The notes under the pieces are model-generated. The model was not told the origin of the DNA, made no database searches, and worked only from the letters and a program-made list of their open reading frames with translations. A DNA stretch of 64,000 nucleotides. It comes from Acidobacteriota bacterium (GTDB taxonomy: Bacteria; Acidobacteriota; Holophagae; Acanthopleuribacterales; Acanthopleuribacteraceae). A program made the position numbers and the translations under genes. This document shows, piece by piece, positions 16,696-25,446 of this stretch (position 1 is its first letter; each line of letters starts with the position of its first letter). Location of the stretch: positions 186,001 through 250,000 of the forward strand of contig JAGQSC010000025.1 in NCBI GenBank assembly GCA_020439745.1, read 5' to 3'.

Positions 16696-18951
16696 ATGAC
16701 CCCAGAATCGAATGACATCATCCTTTTCGGCTCGTTTGAGTTCAACAGGGTCACCCATACATTGGTCCGAGAAAAGAAGCCGGTGAGCTTGCGATCGCCA
16801 TCGGCCAGGTTGCTGTCATTGCTGCTCAGCCACCCCAAGGAGATTCTCACCAAAGAACAACTCATAAAAGAAATTTGGCCTGACACGACGGTCACGGAAT
16901 CAGCGCTCACGCAAAGTGTCAAAGATCTTCGCAAAGCTCTGCATGACTCAGTAGCCAATTCTGTCTATATCAAGACCCATTCGGGTCGTGGGTATCAGTG
17001 GGTGTTCGAAAGTGTGCCTGCCAGTCCGCAGATCCGCAAACACACACAGGCTTCTAAGATCTTTTGGGGTGCGCTAGTCGCACTTTTACTTCTCTCCTGG
17101 CTGACCTTCTATTATGTGGAACGTAGGAAGGCGAATGACATAGCGACCTTGCAACAGCCGTATCGGGTTGTGGTTTATCCCTTTCGCAATTCCAGTGAAG
17201 ACAGCAAGCTGGACTGGGTAGAATTGGGCCTAAGTGACATGGTCAGGCGTAGTTGTCAGTCTCGATTTCCATGGCCCGTTGTTTTCGCGCCTATGGACGA
17301 TAAGGGGCCGCCTAGTTCAGGAGCCACTTTATCGGTATTTGGTGTGCTGCTGTCACAAGCCAATCAATTTCGTCTTGACTATGAGATTGTCGCTTCCACA
17401 GGCGACGCCCTGCGTGGGTCGTTTTTGTCGCGAAATGCAACGGATTTTGCCGACTTGATTGCCGAGTTGATCGGGCAAAACTATGGGCACGATAACGCGC
17501 CCAAGGAATTGAGTTGGTCTAAGGATCCCGAGGCTAACAAAGATTATGCTCGTGCGATTCAGGCGTTTGAGCTTTCGGGTGCAGCGTTGGCTGAACCGTA
17601 CCTTGAAGCGGCCTTAGTTCGTGATCCTGACTTTGTTTGGGCGCGCGTGCAGATGGTGCGTGCTGCCTATCAATTGGGTGATTGGAGACGCGCTGAACAG
17701 TCGATTGCGGCCTTGCAAGATCGACCGTTGAATCTAGCAGCTCAGGTTGAACTGGCCTGTATCTCGGCTTCCATAAACGCGCGACGCGGCTTATTTGTGG
17801 AGGCCAAAAAGGACGTCGATCATATGTGGCACCAAGTGGAAGGTACATCCAATGCGGCACTGAAATTAGCTGTCTTGAGTCAGGAGATCGACATTAGTTT
17901 ACGTCGGGGTGATTTACGACAATCAGATGAGGCAACATTACGCTGGAACCAGATGGGTGATTCCTTTTCCACTCTGGAATTACAAGGCGATTCGCTATAC
18001 CTGCTTGGAACTCGCCAATTAGCGTTGCTCAGCCGAGCGCATCGTCTCGAGGCTCTCAAACTAGCGGCCGACATGTTTCGTCGACTTGGATTGAGAACCA
18101 AACTAGCGCGCGCATTGGTGCAACTGGGTGCTCACGATGGGCTACCTTTGGACGTTCGGCAAGAAAGCCTGAATGAGGCTGTCGAAGTGCTTAGGGAACT
18201 CAATCATCGTCCCGACCTTGCGGCAGCTTTGAGCATGTTAGGTTATTTTCACGCGTTGGCAGGGCATCACGACGATGCATCCACGGAACTGTCACAGGCA
18301 GCTGATCTCTGTGCCAGCATTGGGGCCATGTCCACCCTGGCGAAGATCGAGTTTTTCAAGGCTATTAACCAGGTGAGCCGACAATACGCCCAGGGTTTGA
18401 GTGGTGCCAATGAGTCCACGTGGCGGCTATTTTCAGACGTTTTGGACCAATTTGAGGGACAAGGCGCAATGGCTGGCATGTTCGATTGCCTGCTGATGAT
18501 GACCCTGATTGATCTGGAAACAGCCCAGACAGCTCGTGCTCAGGTAACTTTGGATCGGGTCGAGAAGTTAGGAAAGGCACTGGGAGATTCTTTAAGTACT
18601 GCCTACATAAAGCTTGTTAGGGGCTGTGTTCTTGAAGCTCAAGGGTCCTATGACGAAGCAATCGATGCTTGGGACGGCATAGACCATGACGTGGGCCTCG
18701 CTTTTGCGTTGGGTCAGTTTTGTGCGTTAAAGGTTGATTGTAGGTTAGGTTCTACCAATTCGCGAGCTCGAAGAATGAAGCTCCTTGAACAAACAAAGTT
18801 CCCACCCAACATGAATGCGGTCATCAAAACCTATGTTGATCGGGTTAGAACTTGGGAGGAATCAACCGCCACCCGTGACAAGCCCGGCGCTCCATCATTG
18901 CTATGGCTCTATTTTTCACCAGACCCAGCTGTTGCCTCATCGACGTTTTAA
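16696..18951 (+). CDS. CadC-like transmembrane transcription regulator with periplasmic TPR domain
   Basis: 751 residues. Residues 8-105 form an OmpR/PhoB-type winged helix (FGSFEFNRVTHTLV, LRSPSARLLSLLLSHPKEIL, LIKEIWPDTTVTESALTQSV, THSGRGYQWVFE). A single transmembrane helix follows (about 121-142, FWGALVALLLLSWLTFYYVE), and the rest is a TPR-like alpha-solenoid starting with a TolB-N-like segment (YRVVVYPFRNSSEDSKLDWV). CadC and ToxR regulators use this layout to bind DNA from the membrane after sensing a periplasmic signal. The 155-base divergent gap to the NTF2-like gene is its likely target region. Confidence 0.9.
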   Translation: MTPESNDIILFGSFEFNRVTHTLVREKKPVSLRSPSARLLSLLLSHPKEILTKEQLIKEIWPDTTVTESALTQSVKDLRKALHDSVANSVYIKTHSGRGYQWVFESVPASPQIRKHTQASKIFWGALVALLLLSWLTFYYVERRKANDIATLQQPYRVVVYPFRNSSEDSKLDWVELGLSDMVRRSCQSRFPWPVVFAPMDDKGPPSSGATLSVFGVLLSQANQFRLDYEIVASTGDALRGSFLSRNATDFADLIAELIGQNYGHDNAPKELSWSKDPEANKDYARAIQAFELSGAALAEPYLEAALVRDPDFVWARVQMVRAAYQLGDWRRAEQSIAALQDRPLNLAAQVELACISASINARRGLFVEAKKDVDHMWHQVEGTSNAALKLAVLSQEIDISLRRGDLRQSDEATLRWNQMGDSFSTLELQGDSLYLLGTRQLALLSRAHRLEALKLAADMFRRLGLRTKLARALVQLGAHDGLPLDVRQESLNEAVEVLRELNHRPDLAAALSMLGYFHALAGHHDDASTELSQAADLCASIGAMSTLAKIEFFKAINQVSRQYAQGLSGANESTWRLFSDVLDQFEGQGAMAGMFDCLLMMTLIDLETAQTARAQVTLDRVEKLGKALGDSLSTAYIKLVRGCVLEAQGSYDEAIDAWDGIDHDVGLAFALGQFCALKVDCRLGSTNSRARRMKLLEQTKFPPNMNAVIKTYVDRVRTWEESTATRDKPGAPSLLWLYFSPDPAVASSTF

Positions 18952-18953
18952 GG

Positions 18954-19376
18954 TCACCCGATCAGCCAGTCACGCAGGCATGTCACGTGGGTGTCTATTG
19001 CCGTATTCGTGTAGGGCACAGGGTTGGCGATTCCCCACACCGGCCCGGGCCATCCGGTGTCGCCCTCGCGGCGGCCGATCACATGAATGTGAAGCTGGCG
19101 TACCACGTTCCCAAGCCAGGCAATGTTTGTTTTTAACGGATGACGCCAAGCCATGACCGCATGATGGCTCGAACGGATTTCAGCCATTAATTGTGCGCCG
19201 TCGGCTTCTGATAGGTCTGTAATATCGACGACTTCAGGACGCTTGGGCACCAAGATCAACCAAGGCCAGCGGCTATCATTGCGCAGCCTAACTTGACAAA
19301 GGCTGAGGTCGCATACCCAAATGCTGTCGCGTTCGAGCTGAGGGTCGATGTGAAAAGTCATGGGCGAGTCTAGCAT
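18954..19376 (-). CDS. HIT-family nucleotide hydrolase/transferase
   Basis: About 140 residues from the ATG at 19376. That ATG overlaps the stop of the upstream ABC transporter gene (ATGCTAG) and has AAGG 7 bases upstream; ATG at 19361 is the alternative. The histidine triad QLHIHVIGR (H-x-H-x) is present, with the family lead-in NVVRQ and the N-terminal LILVPKRPEVVDITDLSE. HIT proteins cleave nucleotide phosphoesters or phosphoramidates. The coupling to an ABC exporter may be accidental. Its stop lies 2 bases from that of the convergent CadC-like gene. Confidence 0.88.
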   Translation of the reverse strand: MLDSPMTFHIDPQLERDSIWVCDLSLCQVRLRNDSRWPWLILVPKRPEVVDITDLSEADGAQLMAEIRSSHHAVMAWRHPLKTNIAWLGNVVRQLHIHVIGRREGDTGWPGPVWGIANPVPYTNTAIDTHVTCLRDWLIG

Positions 19377-21076
19377 GCGATGCCTTGCTGTTGGATCCAC
19401 TGTGCATAGGACGCCGACGTGCGAACCAGCACGTCATGTGAACCTTGAGCGGATACCGTTCCGTTTTCCAGCACTAATATCCGGTCCGCAGATTTGATCG
19501 TGGCCAGTCGATGGGCCGCGATGATGATGGTGCGGTTGATTTGCAGTTTCTCAAGGGACGCCTGGATATCGGCTTCGGTTTGACTATCGAGATGGGCCGT
19601 CGCTTCGTCCATCAAAAGAATTTCAGGTTGTCTCAACACGACCCGCGCAATCGCCAATCGCTGGCGTTGGCCACCAGAAATGTTGTGGGCCCGTTCGCCC
19701 AGCGCGGTGTCTAATCCCACCTCCAACGAACGAACGAATTCAACCGCACTTGCTTGCTCCAGTGCCTCCCAGATCATCTGATCCGTTGGCTCTTTGTTCA
19801 TCCCAAGACCTAGGTTTTCTCGCACAGTTCCCGGAAGCAAGGGTGCATCCTGGGCTACATACCCGAGTTTGCGACGCCATGCTTTGATGTCCCAATGGTC
19901 GATTGATTGCGATCCCCAGTAAATGGATCCTTCGGTCGGCTCGTAAAACCGTTCCAGTAGGTTCATCAATGTGCTTTTCCCAGACCCACTTCGTCCCACC
20001 AGCGCCGTGGTAGTGCCAGGTTCGAAACTCGCATTCAGACCAGAAAAGACGAGACGGTCACTTTCCGGGTATGCGAATTGGAGCTGTTTGATTACCAGTG
20101 GCTGATGGGAAGGAATAGCGTGCGCCGCAGGTCTATGTTCGCTAGGGGTTTCAATGATCTCCATGATCCTTTTGCTGGAACCCATGGCGCGCTGGAACTG
20201 AGTCACAAACATGGCAACCTGAGCAATGGGAATCGCCACGTGAAATAAGTACAAAACAAAGGCTATCAACGTGCCTGTTGAAAGGGCCCCAATTGCCAGT
20301 CGCTGACCGCCGTATCCCAAAATGGCCACCAAGGCACCAGAAAAGGCCAGTGACATGATGGGTGCAATCCAGGCTGTAATGCGAAGCTCCTCGATCTCCT
20401 GGCCAAGCAGCTGGTCGATCCGATGGGCTAGAGCTCGACTTTCAGACGCTTCTGCAGCCAATGACTTCACCGTACCCATTTCCTGAAACGCTGCGGCGAT
20501 GCGGCTGCTGACCTTTGCTGTTTCGTCCTGAATGGTTGTCGCGAGGCCACGAATCTTAACAGCCAACGGGACAATCAATAGGGTGGCCCCTGCCATCGAG
20601 GAAAACAAGACCGCGGTCAAACGCCAATCCAACCACCACAAAATGGCGATGGATCCGACGATCTGGACAATACCTGAAAGCAAGCTGGCACTGTGATCGG
20701 AGATCAGGTCACGGATGGCTTGCGTGTCTGAAATCAGCCGGCTTACCCATTCACCAGATGACCTTTTTCTTAAATCCTTCATGGGTAGCGACAGGGCATG
20801 TTTCGTTAACACCGTCCGCAACGCCGCAATGAGCGTGTCGCCCGCCTTCCCTAAATGAAAAAAGACCAGGGTACCTAAGACCGCTTGGCCGATCATCACC
20901 CCGCACAACATCACAAGAATGGGCGTAGTACGTCCAGATCCAACCTGTTCAATCAAGGCACGCGTAATCAGTGGCACGCTTAAGGCAGCCGCCGTTTCGA
21001 ACAAAATCAAAATGGCACCATGAATCCAAGTCCATTTGGGCAGTTCCAAGTCCTTGAACAGGCGTTTGTTGATCAT
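19370..21076 (-). CDS. ABC exporter, fused permease and ATPase (MsbA/multidrug type)
   Basis: 568 residues. About 1-310 is a six-helix transmembrane domain; 330-560 is the nucleotide-binding domain with Walker A GRSGSGKST, Q-loop YVAQDAPL, signature ISGGQRQR, Walker B ILLMDEATAHLD and the switch His in IIAAHRLATI. It would work as a homodimer exporting lipids, drugs or peptides from the inner membrane. It is divergent from the TetR gene at 21161 and the palindrome at 21100-21115 lies in its leader, so it is the likely target of that repressor. The substrate cannot be read from the sequence. Confidence 0.93.
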   Translation of the reverse strand: MINKRLFKDLELPKWTWIHGAILILFETAAALSVPLITRALIEQVGSGRTTPILVMLCGVMIGQAVLGTLVFFHLGKAGDTLIAALRTVLTKHALSLPMKDLRKRSSGEWVSRLISDTQAIRDLISDHSASLLSGIVQIVGSIAILWWLDWRLTAVLFSSMAGATLLIVPLAVKIRGLATTIQDETAKVSSRIAAAFQEMGTVKSLAAEASESRALAHRIDQLLGQEIEELRITAWIAPIMSLAFSGALVAILGYGGQRLAIGALSTGTLIAFVLYLFHVAIPIAQVAMFVTQFQRAMGSSKRIMEIIETPSEHRPAAHAIPSHQPLVIKQLQFAYPESDRLVFSGLNASFEPGTTTALVGRSGSGKSTLMNLLERFYEPTEGSIYWGSQSIDHWDIKAWRRKLGYVAQDAPLLPGTVRENLGLGMNKEPTDQMIWEALEQASAVEFVRSLEVGLDTALGERAHNISGGQRQRLAIARVVLRQPEILLMDEATAHLDSQTEADIQASLEKLQINRTIIIAAHRLATIKSADRILVLENGTVSAQGSHDVLVRTSASYAQWIQQQGIAC

Positions 21077-21099
21077 GTGACTAAACCCTCATATTTTTT

Positions 21100-21139
21100 A
21101 TGACCAAAAGGTCATTCTGAATATGTGATATAAGGTCAT
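21100..21139. promoter_or_regulatory. TetR operator: ATGACC-aaaa-GGTCAT palindrome plus extra half-site
   Basis: 21100-21115 is a perfect 6+4+6 inverted repeat in the divergent gap between the ABC exporter and the TetR gene; a further half-site GGTCAT lies at 21134-21139. The site is 24 bases upstream of the exporter start and 46 bases upstream of the TetR start, well placed to repress both. Confidence 0.72.
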
Positions 21140-21160
21140 GTAAGTCAAGTGGGGATTCCG

Positions 21161-22036
21161 ATGCGGGATGAATTGATCAAAGCGGCGCAACATCTGTTCG
21201 AACAGCAGGGCTATCGGCAGACCACCATGCAACAAGTGGCCGATGCGTGTGGCATCTCTAAGGGCGCAATATATCTGCACTTCAGGTCCAAGAAAGACTT
21301 GGTTTTGGCGATTTTTGAACATCTGAGTCGCCATATGTATGCGCGCATTGAGTCGGTACGTCAGAAGACCGATCGAACGGCAGAGCAACGATTTGTTGAC
21401 CACCTGGTCATTCAACTGGAAGAGATGCGCAGCCAACAAGCGCTGACGGAAGCGCTTTTGAATGAGGCCGGATTGGAACTGGGTGAGGACACGATGCTGC
21501 TGGCGCGAAAACTACGAGCGGATTTTCAAGCTGCATTGGAAGGTTTTACCCTGGATCTTTATGGCGATCAGGTGGTCGATCATCTTAACGAGTTGGCACT
21601 GGTGATCACGGGTGTGATCAACGAGTTTTTCACGGTCATGTTCTTGGACAAATTGTCGATCGAACCGGTTTCAATTGCTCAGTACCTCTTTGATCTTACC
21701 GAGCATCTTGTGCGGACGTTCATACCCAATCGCCAGCCATTCCTGGACAGGGACGCGTTAACGCCCGCCAACGAATTGCAAAAACAGTTGATGAGTCAAC
21801 GGGTGGCGAGAGCGCTGGATCAGCTCGCGTTGATGGAACGCGATGTGAAGCGAATCGACGACCCACTGGTTTCAAAAAACCTGAAGCAAGCTGTGGATCT
21901 ACTCCGTGATGCGTTAATGGAGCATCCCGAAAGTGAAGTGTTGATTCAAGGTCTGCTCGCGAACTTTCGAAACCATAAGGTGTTTGATGAAACGCGACGC
22001 GAGTTAGCCTATATCATGGGTGTGCAATTGCTTTGA
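21161..22036 (+). CDS. TetR-family transcription repressor
   Basis: 291 residues from the ATG at 21161 (a GTG at 21149 is in frame). The N-terminal helix-turn-helix is clear: LIKAAQHLFEQQGYRQTTMQ, QVADACGISKGAIYLHFRSK, KDLVLAIFEHLS. The C-terminal part is all-alpha and longer than usual for the family (about 190 residues are typical), with an extra helical tail from residue about 200 (ANELQKQLMSQRVARALDQL). It presumably releases the palindrome at 21100 when it binds a ligand, allowing expression of the ABC exporter. Confidence 0.92.
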   Translation: MRDELIKAAQHLFEQQGYRQTTMQQVADACGISKGAIYLHFRSKKDLVLAIFEHLSRHMYARIESVRQKTDRTAEQRFVDHLVIQLEEMRSQQALTEALLNEAGLELGEDTMLLARKLRADFQAALEGFTLDLYGDQVVDHLNELALVITGVINEFFTVMFLDKLSIEPVSIAQYLFDLTEHLVRTFIPNRQPFLDRDALTPANELQKQLMSQRVARALDQLALMERDVKRIDDPLVSKNLKQAVDLLRDALMEHPESEVLIQGLLANFRNHKVFDETRRELAYIMGVQLL

Positions 22037-22175
22037 GTGGAGTCCATCTGCACGTATCCGATGTAAGACCTCACACCTCATGATGACAGACACTTAGGCG
22101 CACATTCTCGGATTGTCGGTTGCCTGTCGGCGTGTGCCTGGTCCATAATGGCCAACTTATTCGGAGGGGTTTGCT

Positions 22176-22994
22176 GTGTTACAAAATGTTCGCGTCGCTG
22201 TGATTGGCATGGGAAAAATGGGTGTGACCATCGCCAAGGCACTGGTACAGAACCAACTGGTACCCCCTGAGCGAGTGGTGGGCACCACGGCACACGACAA
22301 GTCGGCACAACGGGCCCACACGGAAACAAATGTACGTGTTACCACCTCAAATGAAACAGCGGTTGCCAACGCCGACATCGTCATCTTGGCCGTCAAACCA
22401 CAAACCATGTTTAAGCTCCTGCAACTGCTGGCACCCCATATGCGTTCCGATCAGTTGGTGATTAGCCTGGCAGCGGCTACGGCCATCTCCAAGATAGAAA
22501 ATCTGCTCAAAGAGGGTACACCCGTCATCAGGGCAATGCCGAATCTACCGGCCCTAGTGAAACAGGGCATGACGGTCTTATGTCCTGGCAGTCATGTTCA
22601 AGAGATGCACATCGCACAGGCTTCGGCCATATTTGGGGCGTTTGGCCTGGTAGAGGTCATCGACAACGAAGATCACATGGACGCGGTGACCGCCTTAGCC
22701 GGAAGCGGTCCGGCTTATGGATACATCATCATCGAATCGCTGGCTGAAGGCGGCGTCAAGACAGGACTTCCCCGTTCTTTGGCCACCATTCTGGCAGCGC
22801 AGGCCATGAAAGGTGCCGCTTCCATGGTCTTGGAGACCGGAGAACACCCTGCGAAACTTAAGGATATGGTCACGACGCCGGCTGGCACGACCGTGGACGG
22901 TATCATGGCCTTGGAAGAGGGAAGTTTAAGGGTCGCGCTGATTAAGGCGGTGGACGCAGCCACGGCCAAGTCGAAAGAGATTTCCAAGTCCTAG
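22176..22994 (+). CDS. proC: pyrroline-5-carboxylate reductase
   Basis: 272 residues, the usual length. It reduces pyrroline-5-carboxylate to proline with NAD(P)H in the cytoplasm, the last step of proline synthesis. The N-terminal Rossmann motif VAVIGMGKMG is followed by ADIVILAVKPQTM, the central IRAMPNLPALVKQGMTVL and the family signature DAVTALAGSGPAYGYIIIES, ending TTPAGTTVDGIMALEEG. The start is GTG with GGAGG 8 bases upstream. Its TAG overlaps the TAG of the convergent helicase gene in the palindrome CTAG, so no spacer exists between the two. Confidence 0.96.
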   Translation: MLQNVRVAVIGMGKMGVTIAKALVQNQLVPPERVVGTTAHDKSAQRAHTETNVRVTTSNETAVANADIVILAVKPQTMFKLLQLLAPHMRSDQLVISLAAATAISKIENLLKEGTPVIRAMPNLPALVKQGMTVLCPGSHVQEMHIAQASAIFGAFGLVEVIDNEDHMDAVTALAGSGPAYGYIIIESLAEGGVKTGLPRSLATILAAQAMKGAASMVLETGEHPAKLKDMVTTPAGTTVDGIMALEEGSLRVALIKAVDAATAKSKEISKS

Positions 22995-24730
22995 GACTTT
23001 TTTGCCTTCTTCGCCTTCTTTGGTTTGTCTCTGGGTTTGTCTTTCGACCTGAATTCTTTTTTGGGCGGCTTGTCCGTTTTCATCTTTCGTTTTGAGACGA
23101 ATTGATTAGGTACATCGATCTCGATGTTCAGGGGACGTCCCGCTACGCGAATCTTGGTCATGCTCTTCAAGATACCCTCAGGCAAGTCGGAGGGAAGATC
23201 GACCGTACTCGTCTTCTTTTCAATTCGGATGTTGCCGATGTTACTACTTGAGATGCCCGCTTCGTTGGCAATGGCGCCAACGATGTTCTTGGGCATGGCG
23301 CCGTGTTCTTTGCCCACATCAATGCGGTACGACACCCAGTCTCCCTTGTAACGAACGTTCGTCGAACTGCGTCTCCGCTCGGTTTCATGGGGTATGGTCA
23401 TCTCGATGTCCTTGGGTAGCAGAAAGGGCTCGGACCCGTGGGAGAGACATGCCAGTGCCGCTGCAATGTCCAATGGTTCGACGGTGGTCTCCGCCTGGTA
23501 TTGGGCGAGCAACCGTTTAAACAGATGCAGCTGTTCATCTCCCATGGCATCCGTGATCCGTTGCTTGAATCGTTCGATGCGTTGGTTGTTGACGGCATCT
23601 GAATTGGGCATTTGCATGCGATCGATCGTGCTTCGTGTGGCCCTTTCGATATCGCGTAACATACGGCGTTCCCTTGGCGCCACGAACAGAATTGCGTCAC
23701 CAGAACGTCCGGCGCGTCCCGTGCGACCGATGCGGTGAATATAAGACTCGGTGTCATAGGGAATGTCATAGTTGATGACATGACTCACGCGTTCTACGTC
23801 CAATCCGCGAGCGGCTACGTCGGTGGCAACGATCACGTCCAGGTCACCGGACTTTAGTCGGTCGATCGTTCGCTCTCGCAGTGCTTGCGCCATGTCGCCA
23901 TTGAGTGCAGCACACGCAATTCCGCGCGCCTGAAGGCGCTCTGTCAGTTGCACAGTGGCCGTTTTGGTACGCACGAACACAATCATCCCGTCGTAGTCCT
24001 CAACTTCCAAGACTCGAGTTAAGGCGTCCAGCTTGTGGACGCCGGCAATCACCCAGTAACGTTGACGTATACGGTCCGCCGCAGCCGTCTGACTCTTCAT
24101 GGTCACTTCAACGGGTTCTTGTAGGTGTTTGTCCGCAATTCTTCGAATGGGCTTGGGCATGGTGGCCGAAAACAGCGCCAATTGACGGTGCTCCGGTGTT
24201 TGTTCGAGGATCCAGGTGACATCGTCGATGAACCCCATACGCAACATTTCATCTGCTTCGTCCAGGATCAACGTGTTCAGGTGCTTTAGATCCAAAGTCC
24301 CACGCCGCAAATGATCCATAATACGGCCCGGTGTTCCGACGACCACATGAGCACCGCGCCTCAGGCTCCTGAGTTGCAAGGTGTAGCTTTGGCCGCCATA
24401 AATCGGTGCCACGTGAAACCCTGCTAGGTGAGCGGCATAACGCTGGAATGCCTCCGAGACTTGGATGGCCAGTTCACGAGTGGGCGCCAAAACCAGCGCT
24501 TGGGTTTGAGCGCTCTTGACGTTAATTCGAGAGAGGATGGGTAAAGCAAAGGCCGCAGTCTTACCGGTACCCGTTTGAGCTTGCCCGATTAAATCCTTGC
24601 CTTCGAGGAGGGGAGGTATGGCCGATGCTTGAATGGGTGTTGGTGATTCGTAACCGACCTCTGCAAGTGCCTTTACCAGGTATTTGGGCAAGGCGAGATT
24701 ATCAAAAAAAGAGTCCGAAGCAAGCGACAT
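22991..24730 (-). CDS. DEAD-box ATP-dependent RNA helicase (CsdA/DeaD-like)
   Basis: 579 residues. All core motifs are present: YESPTPIQ (Q), AQTGTGKT (I), PTRELA (Ia), GTPGR (Ib), DEAD (II), SAT (III), and in domain 2 ATDVAARGLD (V) and HRIGRTGRAG (VI). After the core come a helical dimerisation-like segment, a DbpA-type RNA-binding domain (about 470-545, VGAIANEAGISSSNIGNIRI) and a Lys-rich tail. It unwinds RNA in ribosome assembly and mRNA decay, often at low temperature. The ATG at 24730 has AAGGA upstream. The architecture fits DeaD/CsdA, but I assign no symbol. Confidence 0.95.
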   Translation of the reverse strand: MSLASDSFFDNLALPKYLVKALAEVGYESPTPIQASAIPPLLEGKDLIGQAQTGTGKTAAFALPILSRINVKSAQTQALVLAPTRELAIQVSEAFQRYAAHLAGFHVAPIYGGQSYTLQLRSLRRGAHVVVGTPGRIMDHLRRGTLDLKHLNTLILDEADEMLRMGFIDDVTWILEQTPEHRQLALFSATMPKPIRRIADKHLQEPVEVTMKSQTAAADRIRQRYWVIAGVHKLDALTRVLEVEDYDGMIVFVRTKTATVQLTERLQARGIACAALNGDMAQALRERTIDRLKSGDLDVIVATDVAARGLDVERVSHVINYDIPYDTESYIHRIGRTGRAGRSGDAILFVAPRERRMLRDIERATRSTIDRMQMPNSDAVNNQRIERFKQRITDAMGDEQLHLFKRLLAQYQAETTVEPLDIAAALACLSHGSEPFLLPKDIEMTIPHETERRRSSTNVRYKGDWVSYRIDVGKEHGAMPKNIVGAIANEAGISSSNIGNIRIEKKTSTVDLPSDLPEGILKSMTKIRVAGRPLNIEIDVPNQFVSKRKMKTDKPPKKEFRSKDKPRDKPKKAKKAKKS

Positions 24731-24856
24731 GTTCCATCCTTATTCAGGGCTTTTCGTCGGGCGGATCCATGGTTAGTAAAAAAATGCGATTGAGATCCGC
24801 GTCGGCCGCAAGCCAAGCGGTCAATCTACTAGGGAATCAACTCTAGCGCAAGCTAT

Positions 24857-24887
24857 TTGATGAAATCCCGTTATCGTAAGTTATAAT
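24857..24887 (+). promoter_or_regulatory. promoter of the Cys-rich protein gene
   Basis: A perfect TATAAT at 24882-24887, with TTGATG at 24857-24862 as a possible -35 (19-base spacer, longer than ideal). Transcription would start near 24894, leaving a 32-base leader with GAAGGAG before the ATG at 24926. Confidence 0.45.
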
Positions 24888-24925
24888 ACTGACGTTAGCG
24901 TATTTTTGTTTGAAGGAGTACTTTG

Positions 24926-25384
24926 ATGCGTAAGTTTATTGGTTTTTTGGTGTTGAGCTTGGCAGTCACAGCCTTTTCAATGGCGTGTGACGAGAACGGC
25001 AAGTGCACACACACCGACAAAGCGGCCTGCATGGCTGCAATGAAGGCTGCGGCTGAAAAAGGTTGTGATCATGCCAAAGCCGTAACAGCTGACGTGACGG
25101 CATCTTCGGCCGAAACAAAGGCGTGTTGCGCTTCTGAAAAAGCGACCAAAGCTAGCTGCTCAGGTGAAGCCGCGAAAGCGTCTTGCTCATCAAAGGCTGC
25201 CGCTGCAGCTGCGAGCTGTGAAAAATCTCATGCGGCGGCCGCATCCACATGCAGCAAGTCTGCTGGGTCCGACGTCAAAGCTTCCGCAGATGCGTCTGCA
25301 ACCAAGAAATCCTGCTGTGCCAGCAAGCTGGCAAACACTGAATCCAAGCCGGAAGCAACCGACGAGACGAAACCGAACAGTTAA
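24926..25384 (+). CDS. exported Ala/Lys/Ser-rich, Cys-rich low-complexity protein
   Basis: 152 residues from the ATG at 24926 (GAAGGAG upstream). Signal peptide MRKFIGFLVLSLAVTAFSMA, then a mature chain with 14 cysteines as C-x5-C, single Cys, and CC pairs (ETKACCASE, KKSCCASK), alternating with Ala/Ser/Lys stretches such as KASCSSKAAAAAASCEKSHA. Closely repeated K-A-S-C-S units suggest internal duplication. Metal binding (copper or zinc) or disulfide cross-linking in the envelope are both possible; I recognise no family. It has its own promoter-like sequence and terminator, so it is a single-gene unit. Confidence 0.8.
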   Translation: MRKFIGFLVLSLAVTAFSMACDENGKCTHTDKAACMAAMKAAAEKGCDHAKAVTADVTASSAETKACCASEKATKASCSGEAAKASCSSKAAAAAASCEKSHAAAASTCSKSAGSDVKASADASATKKSCCASKLANTESKPEATDETKPNS

Positions 25385-25404
25385 ATACTGGCGAACGAAA
25401 ATCG

Positions 25405-25433
25405 AAAAGGGCAGGTTCATCCTGCCCTTTTTT
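25405..25433 (+). terminator. rho-independent terminator after the Cys-rich gene
   Basis: AAAAGGGCAGG-ttcat-CCTGCCCTTTT, 11-bp stem, with T-run to 25433. It ends only 13 bases before the mltA start, so the mltA ribosome site abuts it; mltA may depend on read-through or on a promoter overlapping this hairpin. Confidence 0.92.
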
Positions 25434-25446
25434 GTTGGAGACATCA

